Shown in pieces: positions 34,838 through 43,805 of a stretch of DNA of 64,000 bases. The notes below the pieces were generated by a model. It saw only the letters and a list, made by a program, of their open reading frames with translations, ran no database searches and was not told the DNA's origin. Within the stretch, counting starts at the first letter, position 1. Each line of letters starts with the position of its first letter. Source of the DNA: Flaviaesturariibacter aridisoli (GTDB lineage: Bacteria; Bacteroidota; Bacteroidia; Chitinophagales; Chitinophagaceae); assembly GCF_004343705.1 (NCBI RefSeq), contig NZ_SKFH01000001.1, positions 124,001 through 188,000 on the forward strand, read 5' to 3'. Both the position numbers and the translations under genes were made by a program.

Positions 34838-35122
34838 TGCCGCTAGAAATAAGGAAGCACCCTGCAGGCTGACGTTTCCGGTAAATACGCGGAAAGACTC
34901 CGACACAGGCGGAAAAATTTAATTCACGGAAAGCCTCCCACCGAGGCGTTCTCTTTCCGCGTATTTAACTGATACTACCACAGAACGCTGGCCCTGCTTT
35001 TAGCGAACACTTCGGCAAACACGTGTTCCAACATAGTACGGCTTTGGTAATCGAAGGCCATCCCCCCCGAACAAGCTTCCGCGTCTTCAGCGTTCTCCGC
35101 GTACAAGAAAATCCTGCTGCCT

Positions 35123-35488
35123 TTACAGGATCAGCGTCAGGATGAAGATGATGGCCAGCACCGCGAGTATGACGACGATGATGTATTCTTTGGGCCGGTT
35201 CTTCCGCGCACGATCTTCATCCGTCAACGGTGCTGCGTGTTGCTTGTCGGGAATGAACCGCGCCGCCGCCGACCGGTAGCGTTCGTCGGTGATGTAGTCG
35301 GCGTCTTCTTCATAGTCGTTGACCAGGTTGGCCGGGATCTCGATGCTGCCGTTGTCCAGTTCGGTGGCGTAATAAAAGTTGGTATGCAGCGCGCTGCGCA
35401 CATAGTGGCCCACCTGCGGGTTGAACGTGCGCAACCGGTTCAGGACCGAGATAATGGTGTTTCGTTTGACGTCAGCTTGCTGGTTCAT
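35123..35488 (-). CDS. hypothetical tail-anchored membrane protein
   Basis: 121 aa: hydrophilic, acidic N-terminal 95 residues (ETLDNGSIEIP-like region followed by NDYEEDADYITDERYRSAAA) and one C-terminal membrane helix (YIIVVILAVLAIIFILTLIL) that ends the protein, so a tail anchor. The ATG at 35488 (MNQQADVKRN) is chosen because the frame upstream is not protein-like. It is flanked by the two 98-bp repeats. No family was recognised. Confidence 0.7.
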   Translation of the reverse strand: MNQQADVKRNTIISVLNRLRTFNPQVGHYVRSALHTNFYYATELDNGSIEIPANLVNDYEEDADYITDERYRSAAARFIPDKQHAAPLTDEDRARKNRPKEYIIVVILAVLAIIFILTLIL

Positions 35489-35650
35489 ATGTGTCGGATT
35501 ATGTGCTGAACGAATACCTGCGGCCTCTTTGCAGAAGTCTTTCTCTAAGGTACCATTTTCGCCGTTCATTTTCGCTCATGCATGGCGTTCGGATGGGGCT
35601 TTGTCCAGGCTCTGGTGTGGGAAGCTTCCCGGGCTGGCGCATTTGGTTTT

Positions 35651-35748
35651 GGGCACGCGGAAAACGCAGAAAACGCTGAAAGAGATTTATGAGGGGCAGT
35701 CTTCCAGGTGTGCGTCTCACTGCTGTGCCGCATTCCTTTTCGTGGAAG
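35651..35748. repeat. 98-bp direct repeat, copy 2
   Basis: Same length and about 85% the same as copy 1 by eye. The gap 35489-35905 otherwise contains the octamer array and a -7-like box (TACCTTGC at 35878-35885). Confidence 0.85.
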
Positions 35749-35830
35749 CTTTATCAGAAAGATGAGGGAGGCGAAAAAACCGTTCCAGCTATGACCCGTC
35801 CGTTGCGTGCGCCGTCTGCCTCGTAAATCA

Positions 35831-35864
35831 GGTACTCATGTATTCAATTACTCAGGTAATCTCC
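35831..35864. repeat. octamer array GGTACTCA / ATTACTCA
   Basis: Four units of 8 nt 40 nt before the aldo/keto reductase start. Confidence 0.65.
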
Positions 35865-35905
35865 CTTGTTTTCGTTCTACCTTGCCTTCCTCAACCCTTA
35901 TACCT

Positions 35906-36859
35906 ATGACCCTTCGCCCTCTTGGCCGATCGCCCTTCTCGGTAGCGCCCATCGCGCTCGGCACCAACGTTTTCGGCTGGACCATCGACGAGGCCCGATC
36001 CTTCCGCATCCTCGACGCCTTCGTCGACGCCGGTTTCAATCTTATCGACACCGCCGACGTGTATTCCACCTGGAAGCCCGGTAACAGCGGCGGCGAGTCG
36101 GAGACCATCATCGGCCGCTGGCTGCGGCAATCGGGCAAGCGCGACCGCATCGTGCTGGCCACCAAGGTGGGCGGCGACATGGGCCAGGGCGGCAAGAGCC
36201 TGAAGAAGGAGTACATCCATCGAGCGGTGGAGGATTCGCTGCGGCGCCTGCAAACCGATCACATCGACCTGTACCAGGCGCACTGGGACGATGAAACGCT
36301 GTCGGTGGGTGAGCCGATCGAGGCCTTCGCGGAGTTGATCGAAGCCGGCAAGGTGCGGGCCATCGGCGCGTCCAACTTCAGCGGCGAGCGCCTGCGGGAA
36401 GCGCTGGTGTTCAGCGGGCAATATGGCCTCCCGCGCTACGAGACCTTTCAGCCCGAATACAATCTCTATAACCGCGAGCGCTTTGAAAAGGAATACGCGC
36501 CGCTGGTGCAGGCGGAGGGCCTCGGTGTGATTTCCTACTATGCGCTTGCCTCCGGCTTCCTGTCGGGCAAATACCGCAAGCCCGAAGATGCGCACAAGAG
36601 CGCGCGCGGCGGGTCGGTGCTGCAGAAGTACGTCAACGAGCGCGGCCTGCGCATCCTCGCGGCGCTCGACGCCGTGGCGGAGCGCTACCAATCCTCGCTC
36701 ACCTCGGTGGCCCTTGCGTGGACGATGGCGCAGCCCGGCATCACGGCGCCCATTGCCAGTGCCACGGAAGAAGAACAGCTAAAGGAGATCCTGCAGTCCG
36801 TAGAACTACAGTTGGACGAGGCAGCGCTGCGCCAGCTGACCGGGGCGAGTGCGTGCTGA
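35906..36859 (+). CDS. aldo/keto reductase
   Basis: 317 aa, NADPH-dependent oxidoreductase of the YajO/Tas type, cytoplasmic. The TIM-barrel signature is complete: FNLIDTADVYS (Asp and Tyr), IVLATKVGGDM (Lys), HIDLYQAHWDD (His), RAIGASNFSGERL and the C-terminal cofactor segment LAWTMAQPGITAPIASA. Starting at the ATG at 35906 (MTLRPLGRSPFSVAP) fits the family; the longer frame crosses the octamer array. The substrate is unknown. Confidence 0.93.
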   Translation: MTLRPLGRSPFSVAPIALGTNVFGWTIDEARSFRILDAFVDAGFNLIDTADVYSTWKPGNSGGESETIIGRWLRQSGKRDRIVLATKVGGDMGQGGKSLKKEYIHRAVEDSLRRLQTDHIDLYQAHWDDETLSVGEPIEAFAELIEAGKVRAIGASNFSGERLREALVFSGQYGLPRYETFQPEYNLYNRERFEKEYAPLVQAEGLGVISYYALASGFLSGKYRKPEDAHKSARGGSVLQKYVNERGLRILAALDAVAERYQSSLTSVALAWTMAQPGITAPIASATEEEQLKEILQSVELQLDEAALRQLTGASAC

Positions 36860-36871
36860 TAAGTACGGGCG

Positions 36872-37300
36872 TCAATCCACGTACGTGAACCACCAGTCCT
36901 CGGCGAACTCCGCATTGCCTTCCGTCAATACATAAGGAAAGGTATACTGCAGTTGTTTTTCGGCAAGAGTATGGAAGGTATTGGCCACCACCGCATCGGT
37001 GCCCTTGGGGTATTCCTCGCTCTCAACCTGTGCGTCGAAGGCCACAGCCCAGGCGAGGGCGTTGCCCGCCTGCACGCGGTTGTAAAATTCCTGCTGCAGT
37101 TGCGCGATCACCATTTCGCTGTCGGGTTTCTCTTCGCCATCGTACACCGCCAGGGGCACGAGCTCACCACTCACGTCGATATAGGCGCCCACGGGAAAGA
37201 ACTCCCCGTATTTCTCCAGTAATTCCGAGCCGAATCCCACCAGGTATTGCAGCAGCATGTTGAGGTCTTCTTCCACACGCGTGGCGTTGTTTGCCGTCAT
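36872..37300 (-). CDS. hypothetical protein
   Basis: 142 aa, acidic, soluble, no signal peptide. Features are an N-terminal helix (EEDLNMLLQYLVGFGSELLE), a beta-rich middle (FFPVGAYIDVSGELVPLAVY) and a C-terminal FPYVLTEGNAEFAEDWWFTY. I do not recognise a characterised family; the composition recalls small proteins of immunity or SUKH-like type, but this is too weak to assign. It is convergent with the aldo/keto reductase at 12 nt and has a good -7 box. Confidence 0.75.
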   Translation of the reverse strand: MTANNATRVEEDLNMLLQYLVGFGSELLEKYGEFFPVGAYIDVSGELVPLAVYDGEEKPDSEMVIAQLQQEFYNRVQAGNALAWAVAFDAQVESEEYPKGTDAVVANTFHTLAEKQLQYTFPYVLTEGNAEFAEDWWFTYVD

Positions 37301-37304
37301 GCCC

Positions 37305-37312
37305 TAAAGATA
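37305..37312 (-). promoter_or_regulatory. -7 box TATCTTTA
   Basis: Seven of eight TAnnTTTG positions, 4 nt before the ATG at 37300. Confidence 0.4.
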
Positions 37313-37326
37313 AGGAGCGGGTTTGC

Positions 37327-37416
37327 ATCAGGCCCCGATCTCCACCCGTTCCAGCTGCTGCACGCGCACGGCGGTGCGGCCGTCGGGGCGAAGGAGCAGC
37401 GGCTGTGCGTCTTGGC
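37327..37416 (-). pseudogene. possible gene remnant
   Basis: A 30-codon open stretch ending at a TGA reads as a protein C-terminus (AQPLLLRPDGRTAVRVQQLE and so on) but has a stop directly upstream and no start codon with a site. It could be the tail of a decayed gene. Confidence 0.25.
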
Positions 37417-37470
37417 AGCTCCTTACGGATTACCGATCACGCAGCACTCATTCATCATTGATCATTTCCC

Positions 37471-38202
37471 CTACTCGATCTTGCCCGCCAGCACCGCGCC
37501 CTGTCCCATCGTCAGCGGGCTGTTGCGGGGCAGGCGCCGCAGCAGGGCCTGCAGCTCGGGCTTGTGCGCCTGCAGCAGCCGGTGGGTAAAAGAGGGGAGC
37601 ACCGACACGGTCTGGTAGATACCGTCGGCACAGTCGGGCGCCACGCCGTGGTCGGAGAGGCAGCGGCCCGAGCGTTCCAGCAGCACGTGGAGCAGCTCTT
37701 CGTCGGCGCTCCAGTTTTGCATGATCTCGGTGGCGGCCTGCAGGCGGGAGGCGTTCTCGGCGGCGAAGAGGGCTTCCACGAGGTCGCTGCGTTTTGCCTG
37801 CAGCGCGTTGCGGGCGGTGGCCGAGCCGGCGGCGCCTTCGTTGCGGGCGATGATCTCCACGATCCGCTTGCCCGGCGTGGGCGCGGCATACAACACGGCC
37901 TCGATGGCGATGTTGCGCACCGCCGTATCGGGGTTGGTGAGTTGCTGCATGAAATCCTTGATCAGCTCGCTCTGGCCCACCGAGCTGTTGATGTAGGCCA
38001 CCTGCAGCTCGGACTCGTGGCTCTTGCGTTGCAGCTCCAGCTGGTTGCGGTTGTGTTCGTTGGTGAAGTGCCAGCCTACGAGCGTTAGGGCTACGGGAAG
38101 GAGCAGCGGCGCGATGACGGCCAGCTTATCCCAGAGGTCTTTTTTCTTGCCGGCGAGGTGGCGCTCCAGCTTGTCGAGCCGCTCGTGCAGTTCCGGATCC
38201 AT
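37471..38202 (-). CDS. hypothetical membrane-anchored helical-repeat protein
   Basis: 243 aa. A charged N-terminal coiled-coil-like helix (ELHERLDKLERHLAGKKKD) leads to one membrane helix (VIAPLLLPVALTLVGW), then an 180-residue helical part with HEAT-like character (LTNPDTAVRNIAIEAVLYAA; KRIVEIIARNEGAAGS; ARNALQAKRSDLVEALFAAE). The ATG at 38202 is used; the frame upstream is antisense to the kinase promoter region. It is divergent from the histidine kinase. No function can be assigned. Confidence 0.75.
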   Translation of the reverse strand: MDPELHERLDKLERHLAGKKKDLWDKLAVIAPLLLPVALTLVGWHFTNEHNRNQLELQRKSHESELQVAYINSSVGQSELIKDFMQQLTNPDTAVRNIAIEAVLYAAPTPGKRIVEIIARNEGAAGSATARNALQAKRSDLVEALFAAENASRLQAATEIMQNWSADEELLHVLLERSGRCLSDHGVAPDCADGIYQTVSVLPSFTHRLLQAHKPELQALLRRLPRNSPLTMGQGAVLAGKIE

Positions 38203-38291
38203 GGCGGAAGGTTTTGCTGTGGCGGTAAGATACGAAATCGCGAACAGTGGCGCTAACCGCCCGGGATAGCGGAGCGGACGCGTCCCCGCCG

Positions 38292-38299
38292 TACATTCG
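38292..38299 (+). promoter_or_regulatory. -7 box TACATTCG for the histidine kinase
   Basis: Seven of eight TAnnTTTG positions, 28 nt before the ATG at 38328. Confidence 0.4.
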
Positions 38300-38327
38300 G
38301 GCTGCAGAGCCGCACGCACCCCATACC

Positions 38328-41072
38328 ATGCCGAAAGACACCATCGCTTCCCAACAACTTTCCACCCTCTTTGGCAGCGGTGAAGTTGGCCGCCTGCTCG
38401 GCTCTTTTCCCTGGTCCGAATCGCCACTGGGCCCGCCCGGGCGCTGGCCTGCCGCCTTCCGGGTTACGCTTGGCAACCTGCTGCACAGCGCCTTCCCGAT
38501 GCTCGTACTCTGGGGCCCCGACCTGCGCGTTTTTTACAACGATGCCTACCGCCCCGCCCTCGGCGAGGGCGCAGTGCACGAGCGGCTCCTCGGCCGCCCC
38601 GGCGCCGAAGTATACGGCGAGGCCTGGAGCACCGTAGCGGCCATGCTGGAGCGTGTGTTGCACGGCGAAACCGTATACTACGAGGACCTGCCCGCACCGA
38701 CGCGGCGCAACGACCGTGTGGAAGAAGTATACTGGACCTCGAGCCTCTCGCCGGTATTCGGCGACGCCGGTAGCATCGACGGAGTGCTCGTGGTGTGCAA
38801 GGAAACCACTGAAGCCATCGCCCGCAGCCGCAACCTGATCAGCCAGGTCAATGCCGCCCTGGCGATCTTCATGGGCCCCGACCTCGTCATCGCCGAAGCG
38901 AACCCGGCCACCCTGCGCATCTGGGGCCTCGGCCCCGAAGTGATCGGACGCCCCCTCGCCGAAGTGCGCACTGCCACCAGCGAGCGGTTCATCGACCTGC
39001 TCCGCAGCGTATATAGTAGCGGTGCGCCGGTGCAGGGCTTCGAAACGCCCGCATCGTTTCACCGTCCCGACGGCACCGAGGAGCAGTTTTACTGCAACTT
39101 CGAGTTCGCCCCCTACTACGATAACAACGGCACCCTCGCCGGCGTCATGTCGCTCGCCTACGACGTCACCGCGCAGGTGCTGGCCAAGCGGGCACAGGCC
39201 ATTGCCGAAGAAGAAGTGCAGTCGGCCATCACCGCCGCCGACCTGGGCTACTGGCACGTAGACCCGCGCGACAACAGCCTCCGCTCCAACCGCCGCACCC
39301 GCGAGCTTTTCGGGCTGCCCCCCGACGAGGAGAACGTAGAGCTGTCGCTGGCCATCGCCGCCATCCACGACCAAGACCGCGGGCGCGTGGTGAGCACGAT
39401 CCAGCAAACCGTTACCGACCCGGCTCACGCCAACTACGACATTGAATACCGCGTGGTGCACCCCGGAACAAAACGGGTGAACCACGTTCGCGCCATCGGC
39501 AAGGCCTATTTCGACCCCGGTGCCGGCACGGCCTACCGCTTCAGCGGCACCATCCAGGACATCACGGCCAAAAAGGAAGCCGAGGAATCGCTCCGCGCAT
39601 CCGAGCAACGCTTCAGCGCCGCCATCGAGGCGGTGCAGGGCATCCTGTGGACCAACAGTCCCGACGGCAGGATGCTCGGCGCGCAGCCGGGCTGGTCGAA
39701 ACTCACCGGGCAAACGCAGGCGGAATACGAGGGCTTCGGCTGGACCGCGGCCCTTCACCCCGACGATGTGGCGCCCACCGTGACCGCCTGGAACGAGGCC
39801 GTGGCAGCAAAGGGCCGCTTCGTGTTTGAGCACCGGGTACGCCGCGCCGACGGGCAGTACCGCACCTTCCACGTGCAGGCGATCCCGATCCTGAACACCG
39901 ACGGCAGCATCTACGAATGGGTGGGCGTGCACACCGATATCAGCGAGCAACGCCGCACCGAAGAAGCCCTTCGCCGCAGCGAGGAACAGCTCAGCCTGCT
40001 GGCCGACTTCATGCCCCAGATCGTATGGGCTACCGACGCCGAAGGCTACCACGATTTTTTCAACAAGCGCTGGTACGAATTCACCGGGCTCAGCTACGAG
40101 GAAACGAAAGGCGAGGGCTGGGCCCTCGTGCTGCACCCCGACGATGCGCCCCGCGCCTGGCAGGTGTGGCAGCATTCGCTGGTCACCGGTGCCTATTACG
40201 AGATCGAATACCGCATGCGCCGCGCCGACGGGCAATACCGCTGGCTGCTGGCCCGCGCCACCCCGATCCGCAACGAAAACGGAACGATCCTGCGCTGGTT
40301 CGGCACCTGCACCGACATCCACGACCAGAAGACCTCCGCCGAAACCCTCGAGCGCCTCGTGGCCGAACGCACCCGCGACCTGCAGCGCTCCAACGAAGAC
40401 CTGCAACAGTTTGCCCACGTGGCCTCGCACGACCTGAAGGAACCCGTGCGCAAGATCGCCACCTTCGAAAGCCGCCTCAGCCACGACTTCGGCGACCAGC
40501 TGCCCGAGCGGGCCCGTACCTACCTCGAAAAGATCCGCCTCGCCGCGCGCCGCATGTATACGATGATCGAAGGCGTGCTGCGCTACTCCTCGCTCAACGA
40601 AGGCGAATTGCGCCACTTCGAGCCCGTAGATCTCGGCGAGGTGCTGGCGCAGATCCGCTCCGACCTTGAAGTGCCCATCGAGCAGACCGGTGCCCGCATC
40701 GAGGCCGGGCCAATGCCCACGGTGGACGGACTGCCGACACTGCTTTACCAGTTGTTCTACAACATCATCAACAACGCACTCAAGTTCGCCGACGGCGACC
40801 GCGCGCCGCTGGTCCGTATCAGCAGCGAAGAAGACGGAGCGGGCCAGGTGGTCATTCGTGTTTCCGACAACGGCATCGGCTTCGAGCCCGAACAGGCCGC
40901 CAGGATCTTCAAGACCTTCACCCGCCTCAACCCGAAAGACCGTTACGAAGGCACGGGCCTCGGCCTCGCCCTTTGCCAGAAGATCGTGGACCGCCACGGC
41001 GGAACGATCCGGGCGGAAGGAAAGAAAGATGAGGGCGCGACCTTTTACATTACCCTTCCTATCCGGCACTGA
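38328..41072 (+). CDS. multi-PAS sensor histidine kinase
   Basis: 914 aa with no membrane helix, so a soluble sensor. Five PAS units in a row: about 45-165 (PMLVLWGPDLRVFYNDAYRP), 172-290 (MGPDLVIAEANPATLRIWGL), 300-425, 430-555 (GILWTNSPDGRMLGAQPGWS) and 560-685 (QIVWATDAEGYHDFFNKRWY). A HisKA domain follows with the phospho-acceptor in FAHVASHDLKEPVRK (near 705), then an HATPase with NIINNALKF, DNGIGFEP and GTGLGLALCQKIV. This layout matches phytochrome-like kinases common in Bacteroidota. No receiver or response-regulator gene is adjacent, so the partner is elsewhere. Confidence 0.93.
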   Translation: MPKDTIASQQLSTLFGSGEVGRLLGSFPWSESPLGPPGRWPAAFRVTLGNLLHSAFPMLVLWGPDLRVFYNDAYRPALGEGAVHERLLGRPGAEVYGEAWSTVAAMLERVLHGETVYYEDLPAPTRRNDRVEEVYWTSSLSPVFGDAGSIDGVLVVCKETTEAIARSRNLISQVNAALAIFMGPDLVIAEANPATLRIWGLGPEVIGRPLAEVRTATSERFIDLLRSVYSSGAPVQGFETPASFHRPDGTEEQFYCNFEFAPYYDNNGTLAGVMSLAYDVTAQVLAKRAQAIAEEEVQSAITAADLGYWHVDPRDNSLRSNRRTRELFGLPPDEENVELSLAIAAIHDQDRGRVVSTIQQTVTDPAHANYDIEYRVVHPGTKRVNHVRAIGKAYFDPGAGTAYRFSGTIQDITAKKEAEESLRASEQRFSAAIEAVQGILWTNSPDGRMLGAQPGWSKLTGQTQAEYEGFGWTAALHPDDVAPTVTAWNEAVAAKGRFVFEHRVRRADGQYRTFHVQAIPILNTDGSIYEWVGVHTDISEQRRTEEALRRSEEQLSLLADFMPQIVWATDAEGYHDFFNKRWYEFTGLSYEETKGEGWALVLHPDDAPRAWQVWQHSLVTGAYYEIEYRMRRADGQYRWLLARATPIRNENGTILRWFGTCTDIHDQKTSAETLERLVAERTRDLQRSNEDLQQFAHVASHDLKEPVRKIATFESRLSHDFGDQLPERARTYLEKIRLAARRMYTMIEGVLRYSSLNEGELRHFEPVDLGEVLAQIRSDLEVPIEQTGARIEAGPMPTVDGLPTLLYQLFYNIINNALKFADGDRAPLVRISSEEDGAGQVVIRVSDNGIGFEPEQAARIFKTFTRLNPKDRYEGTGLGLALCQKIVDRHGGTIRAEGKKDEGATFYITLPIRH

Positions 41073-41172
41073 CCGGACAGGCGGAAATCCTTATGTGGCT
41101 AGGTAAAAGATTTAAAAGGAACGAAGGGTCGGAACCGCTAAGGAAAGAAGAAAATAAGGTGGTACGCTAAGC

Positions 41173-41195
41173 AGAGACGCATGATATGCGTCTCT
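41173..41195. terminator. hairpin after the kinase
   Basis: Perfect 10-bp arms (AGAGACGCAT and ATGCGTCTCT) around GAT, 100 nt after the stop; no long T run. The 312-nt gap 41073-41384 shows nothing else except a pyrimidine-rich stretch and the box TACTTTCT at 41354-41361. Confidence 0.45.
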
Positions 41196-41384
41196 TGAAT
41201 TAATCGCCCCGCCTGCGGCAGGACCTTTCTATCCTCTTCGCGAAACGCTTTTTCTCTTCTTCTCTTTGCGGTGAAAAACCTTCTTTCCCTTTGTCTCCTT
41301 CCCGGGAAAAATCCCATTTTTTCCTGAGGATTTTCACATGGCCCCGCCGGACGTACTTTCTAGCTTGCAGTCAAAGTACCGAAC

Positions 41385-42143
41385 GTGGCCCGCAACAACA
41401 TTCCCTTTATTCACAACTATTGCGATCGCTGGTGCGAGCGCTGCCCGTTAACGAGCCGCTGCGCGGTTTTTGAAATGAGCGAGGACCTGCCGCCCGAAGC
41501 CGCCGACCCTGAAAACGAGGCTTTCTGGCAAATGCTGTCCGACCGCTTCAGGGAATCGCTGCACCTCCTTGAGGAAGGCGCGGCCCGGCAGGGCATCGTG
41601 TTGGAAGAGCCCACGCCGGGAGAACTCGTGCTACACCGGCAACCGGGAGAAGAAACCGACCGGCGCCTCGAGGATACGCCGCTGCTGACGGCCGCCCGGG
41701 CCTATGCCGATGCCGTAGAACTACTGTTTACCGAAAGCGATCTCTGGGAACGAAAGGGCGCCGCGCTGACCCGTGAAACGACCCTGGGCATCAAGACCGT
41801 CGACAAGGGCCTGCGCGAAACGGAACTACTCGCCGACTGCCGCCACGTGCTGGGCTGGTACCAGCATTTTATCGGGGTCAAATTCCAGCGGGCGCTGCAT
41901 GGACTTTGGGAGGACGGCGCCGAAGCGCGCGCGCCCCAAAGCGACGCCAACGGCTCGGCCAAGATCGCCCTGCTGGCGGTGGAGCGTTCGCGGCTTGCCC
42001 TCACCACTTTGCTCAGCCTCGTAGGTGAAGAGGATGCCGTACTTGACCTTCTTGCGACCCTCGAGCGGATCGAAAAAGAAGGCCGCGACCACTTCCCGGA
42101 TGCCGGCCGCTTTCGCCGCCCGGGCTTTGACGAACCTGCTTAA
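41385..42143 (+). CDS. unknown protein with N-terminal Cys4 motif, paralogue A
   Basis: 252 aa, acidic, helical, soluble. It starts at a GTG (ARNNIPFIHNYCDRWCERCP) 23 nt after a -7-like box. The N-terminus carries YCDRWCERCPLTSRCAVF: four Cys in the order C-x3-C-x2-C-x5-C, suitable for a zinc or iron-sulphur site. The rest has no recognisable enzyme motif; the C-terminus FRRPGFDEPA is shared with the next gene. The two genes are 10 nt apart on the same strand, an operon of paralogues. I know similar uncharacterised proteins from other bacteria but no function. Confidence 0.82.
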   Translation: MARNNIPFIHNYCDRWCERCPLTSRCAVFEMSEDLPPEAADPENEAFWQMLSDRFRESLHLLEEGAARQGIVLEEPTPGELVLHRQPGEETDRRLEDTPLLTAARAYADAVELLFTESDLWERKGAALTRETTLGIKTVDKGLRETELLADCRHVLGWYQHFIGVKFQRALHGLWEDGAEARAPQSDANGSAKIALLAVERSRLALTTLLSLVGEEDAVLDLLATLERIEKEGRDHFPDAGRFRRPGFDEPA

Positions 42144-42153
42144 ACCCTTTCTT

Positions 42154-42963
42154 ATGCCTGAATGGATCTCCGACATCTATTGCTATTGCAACCAGTGGTG
42201 CGAACGCTGTCCGCTGACGGCGCGCTGCGCCGTCTTTGCGGGCACGGCCGCCCTCGGCGCCACCGAACACGAACCCGACAGCGAAGGATTCTGGAAGGAA
42301 CTGATGGAAGGCTTTTACGCCGCCCACCCCGACTTCCCGCGCGACGCGGTGGAGGGACTCACGGTGCGGCCCGTCACCGAAGAAGAACTCCTCGATGCCC
42401 GGCGCACGCAGGAAGCCTTCGATGCGCGGCTGGGCGAAGAAGCGGCCTGGGCTGCCTTTGCCGAATACCGCGACCGCTTATACGCGCTGCTGGAAGACAC
42501 GGACTACTGGCGTGGGCGGGCCCGGACCTCGGCGGAGCACGCAGCGCTGGGACTTTGCGCCCCGCAGGAGCTGATGCGCGAAGCCGGCCGCGTGACGGGC
42601 TACCTGCACGCACTCCGGCGGCTGTCGGACGTGGGAGAGGACCGCTTGCGGACGGCCTTCGGCCTGTTGCTGCGCCCGGAAGAGGAGCGGGGCCTGCAGC
42701 CCGATGGCCTCGTCAAGGTGGCTTTGCTGGGACTGCAGGAGGCGCGCGACCCGCTGGCGGATCTTTACCGGGTCTTTCCCGATGAAGATCGCATCCTGCC
42801 CCTGTTTGCCGCGCTGGGCGCGGCGGAGCGGGCCCTGAAGGGCCGCTTTCCGGAGGCGCTTGACTTCCTGCGTCCGGGTTTTGATGAGGCACCTGTGCCG
42901 GTTACTGACCGGGAGGCAGGGGAGCGGCCGTGGACCGTCGCTTCCGGATCAGCCGCTCGGTAA
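42154..42963 (+). CDS. unknown protein with N-terminal Cys4 motif, paralogue B
   Basis: 269 aa. ATG start (MPEWISDIYCYCNQWCERCP). It repeats the motif as YCNQWCERCPLTARCAVF and the end as FLRPGFDEAP; between them only the general helical pattern and acidic composition are shared (for example FWQMLSDRF against FWKELMEGF, and SAKIALLAVERSR against LVKVALLGLQEAR). The C-terminal 20 residues beyond the shared block overlap the convergent CPBP gene by 62 nt and are probably not conserved. Function unknown. Confidence 0.82.
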   Translation: MPEWISDIYCYCNQWCERCPLTARCAVFAGTAALGATEHEPDSEGFWKELMEGFYAAHPDFPRDAVEGLTVRPVTEEELLDARRTQEAFDARLGEEAAWAAFAEYRDRLYALLEDTDYWRGRARTSAEHAALGLCAPQELMREAGRVTGYLHALRRLSDVGEDRLRTAFGLLLRPEEERGLQPDGLVKVALLGLQEARDPLADLYRVFPDEDRILPLFAALGAAERALKGRFPEALDFLRPGFDEAPVPVTDREAGERPWTVASGSAAR

Positions 42964-43747
42964 AGACCAACGCCGCCACAAGCAGCAACACCTGGAGCGC
43001 AATGCCGGCCGGCGTTGTTTTTTCGAGTGCGCCTTCGGAGCTGCCGTCCGCCCCGGCGAAACGCCAGAGCGGCTGGGTTGCGCCCATACCGAGGCCGACC
43101 AGGCTTTGCCCGATGTTGACGCCGGCGTGCAGGCCGGTCGGGGCGGCGATGCCGCCGCTGCGGAAGGCGGCGACGCCAAAAACAAAAGCCCAGATAAAGG
43201 GTCCGAGCAGCGACTGCGCCATGCCCCAGCCATTGGCAATATGATACAGCGCGAAAGCGATTGCCCCGGCAAATTGAGCGGTGCGGAGCCCGGTCCGTGC
43301 CGCCAAATGGCGGAAGGGCGCGCCACGGAAAGGGAGCTCCTCCATCAGGGCGAGGGGCACAAAGCCGAAAAGGCCAAGCGCCTGGGGCCAGCCCCAGGAG
43401 CTGCCGGTCGCTGCCAGGCGTACACCGCTGGCGATGCAGATGACCCATACGATCAGGGCCAGGAGGGCCAATCCGCCCAACAGCCCGGCACCGAAATGCA
43501 CCAGGGTGCGGCGTCCGGGCAGGAGGCCATACAAACGCCAGTAGGAGCGCCTGTAGAAAATCGCCGTGGCGGTGAGCGCCGCAAGTGTGCCCAGGAGGCC
43601 GTACCCGATCCGGTCGGGCCGGCCCACCAGCGCCACGAAGGTCACGGTAATCAGGAACAGCAACAGGATGAATGCCGTCCAGCAGGCCAGCGCACGGAGG
43701 AGCGGGTGGGATAAGAGCGGCCGGACCAAACGGGGAGAGGAAATCAT
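42902..43747 (-). CDS. CPBP-family intramembrane protease (CAAX-like)
   Basis: 281 aa with about eight membrane helices. The family motifs are intact: MEELPFRGAPFRHL (EExxxR), FALYHIANGW (His) and LHAGVNIGQS (His/Asn), which form the metal-dependent active site of Abi/CAAX proteases. The substrate is unknown; bacterial members act in processing or self-immunity. The 3' end overlaps the convergent Cys4 gene by 62 nt. The upstream region carries a palindrome at 43792-43805. Confidence 0.9.
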   Translation of the reverse strand: MISSPRLVRPLLSHPLLRALACWTAFILLLFLITVTFVALVGRPDRIGYGLLGTLAALTATAIFYRRSYWRLYGLLPGRRTLVHFGAGLLGGLALLALIVWVICIASGVRLAATGSSWGWPQALGLFGFVPLALMEELPFRGAPFRHLAARTGLRTAQFAGAIAFALYHIANGWGMAQSLLGPFIWAFVFGVAAFRSGGIAAPTGLHAGVNIGQSLVGLGMGATQPLWRFAGADGSSEGALEKTTPAGIALQVLLLVAALVFTERLIRKRRSTAAPLPPGQ

Positions 43748-43791
43748 ACGTGGAAGATATTGTTTTCAGAGGTGCCGGCAAGATTCTGTCT

Positions 43792-43805
43792 ACGAAAACG
43801 TTCGT
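43792..43805. promoter_or_regulatory. palindrome ACGAA-N4-TTCGT between divergent genes
   Basis: A 5-4-5 inverted repeat lies in the 180-nt space between the CPBP gene and the TonB-type barrel gene. Position and form suit a dimeric repressor operator; the regulator is unknown. Confidence 0.35.
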
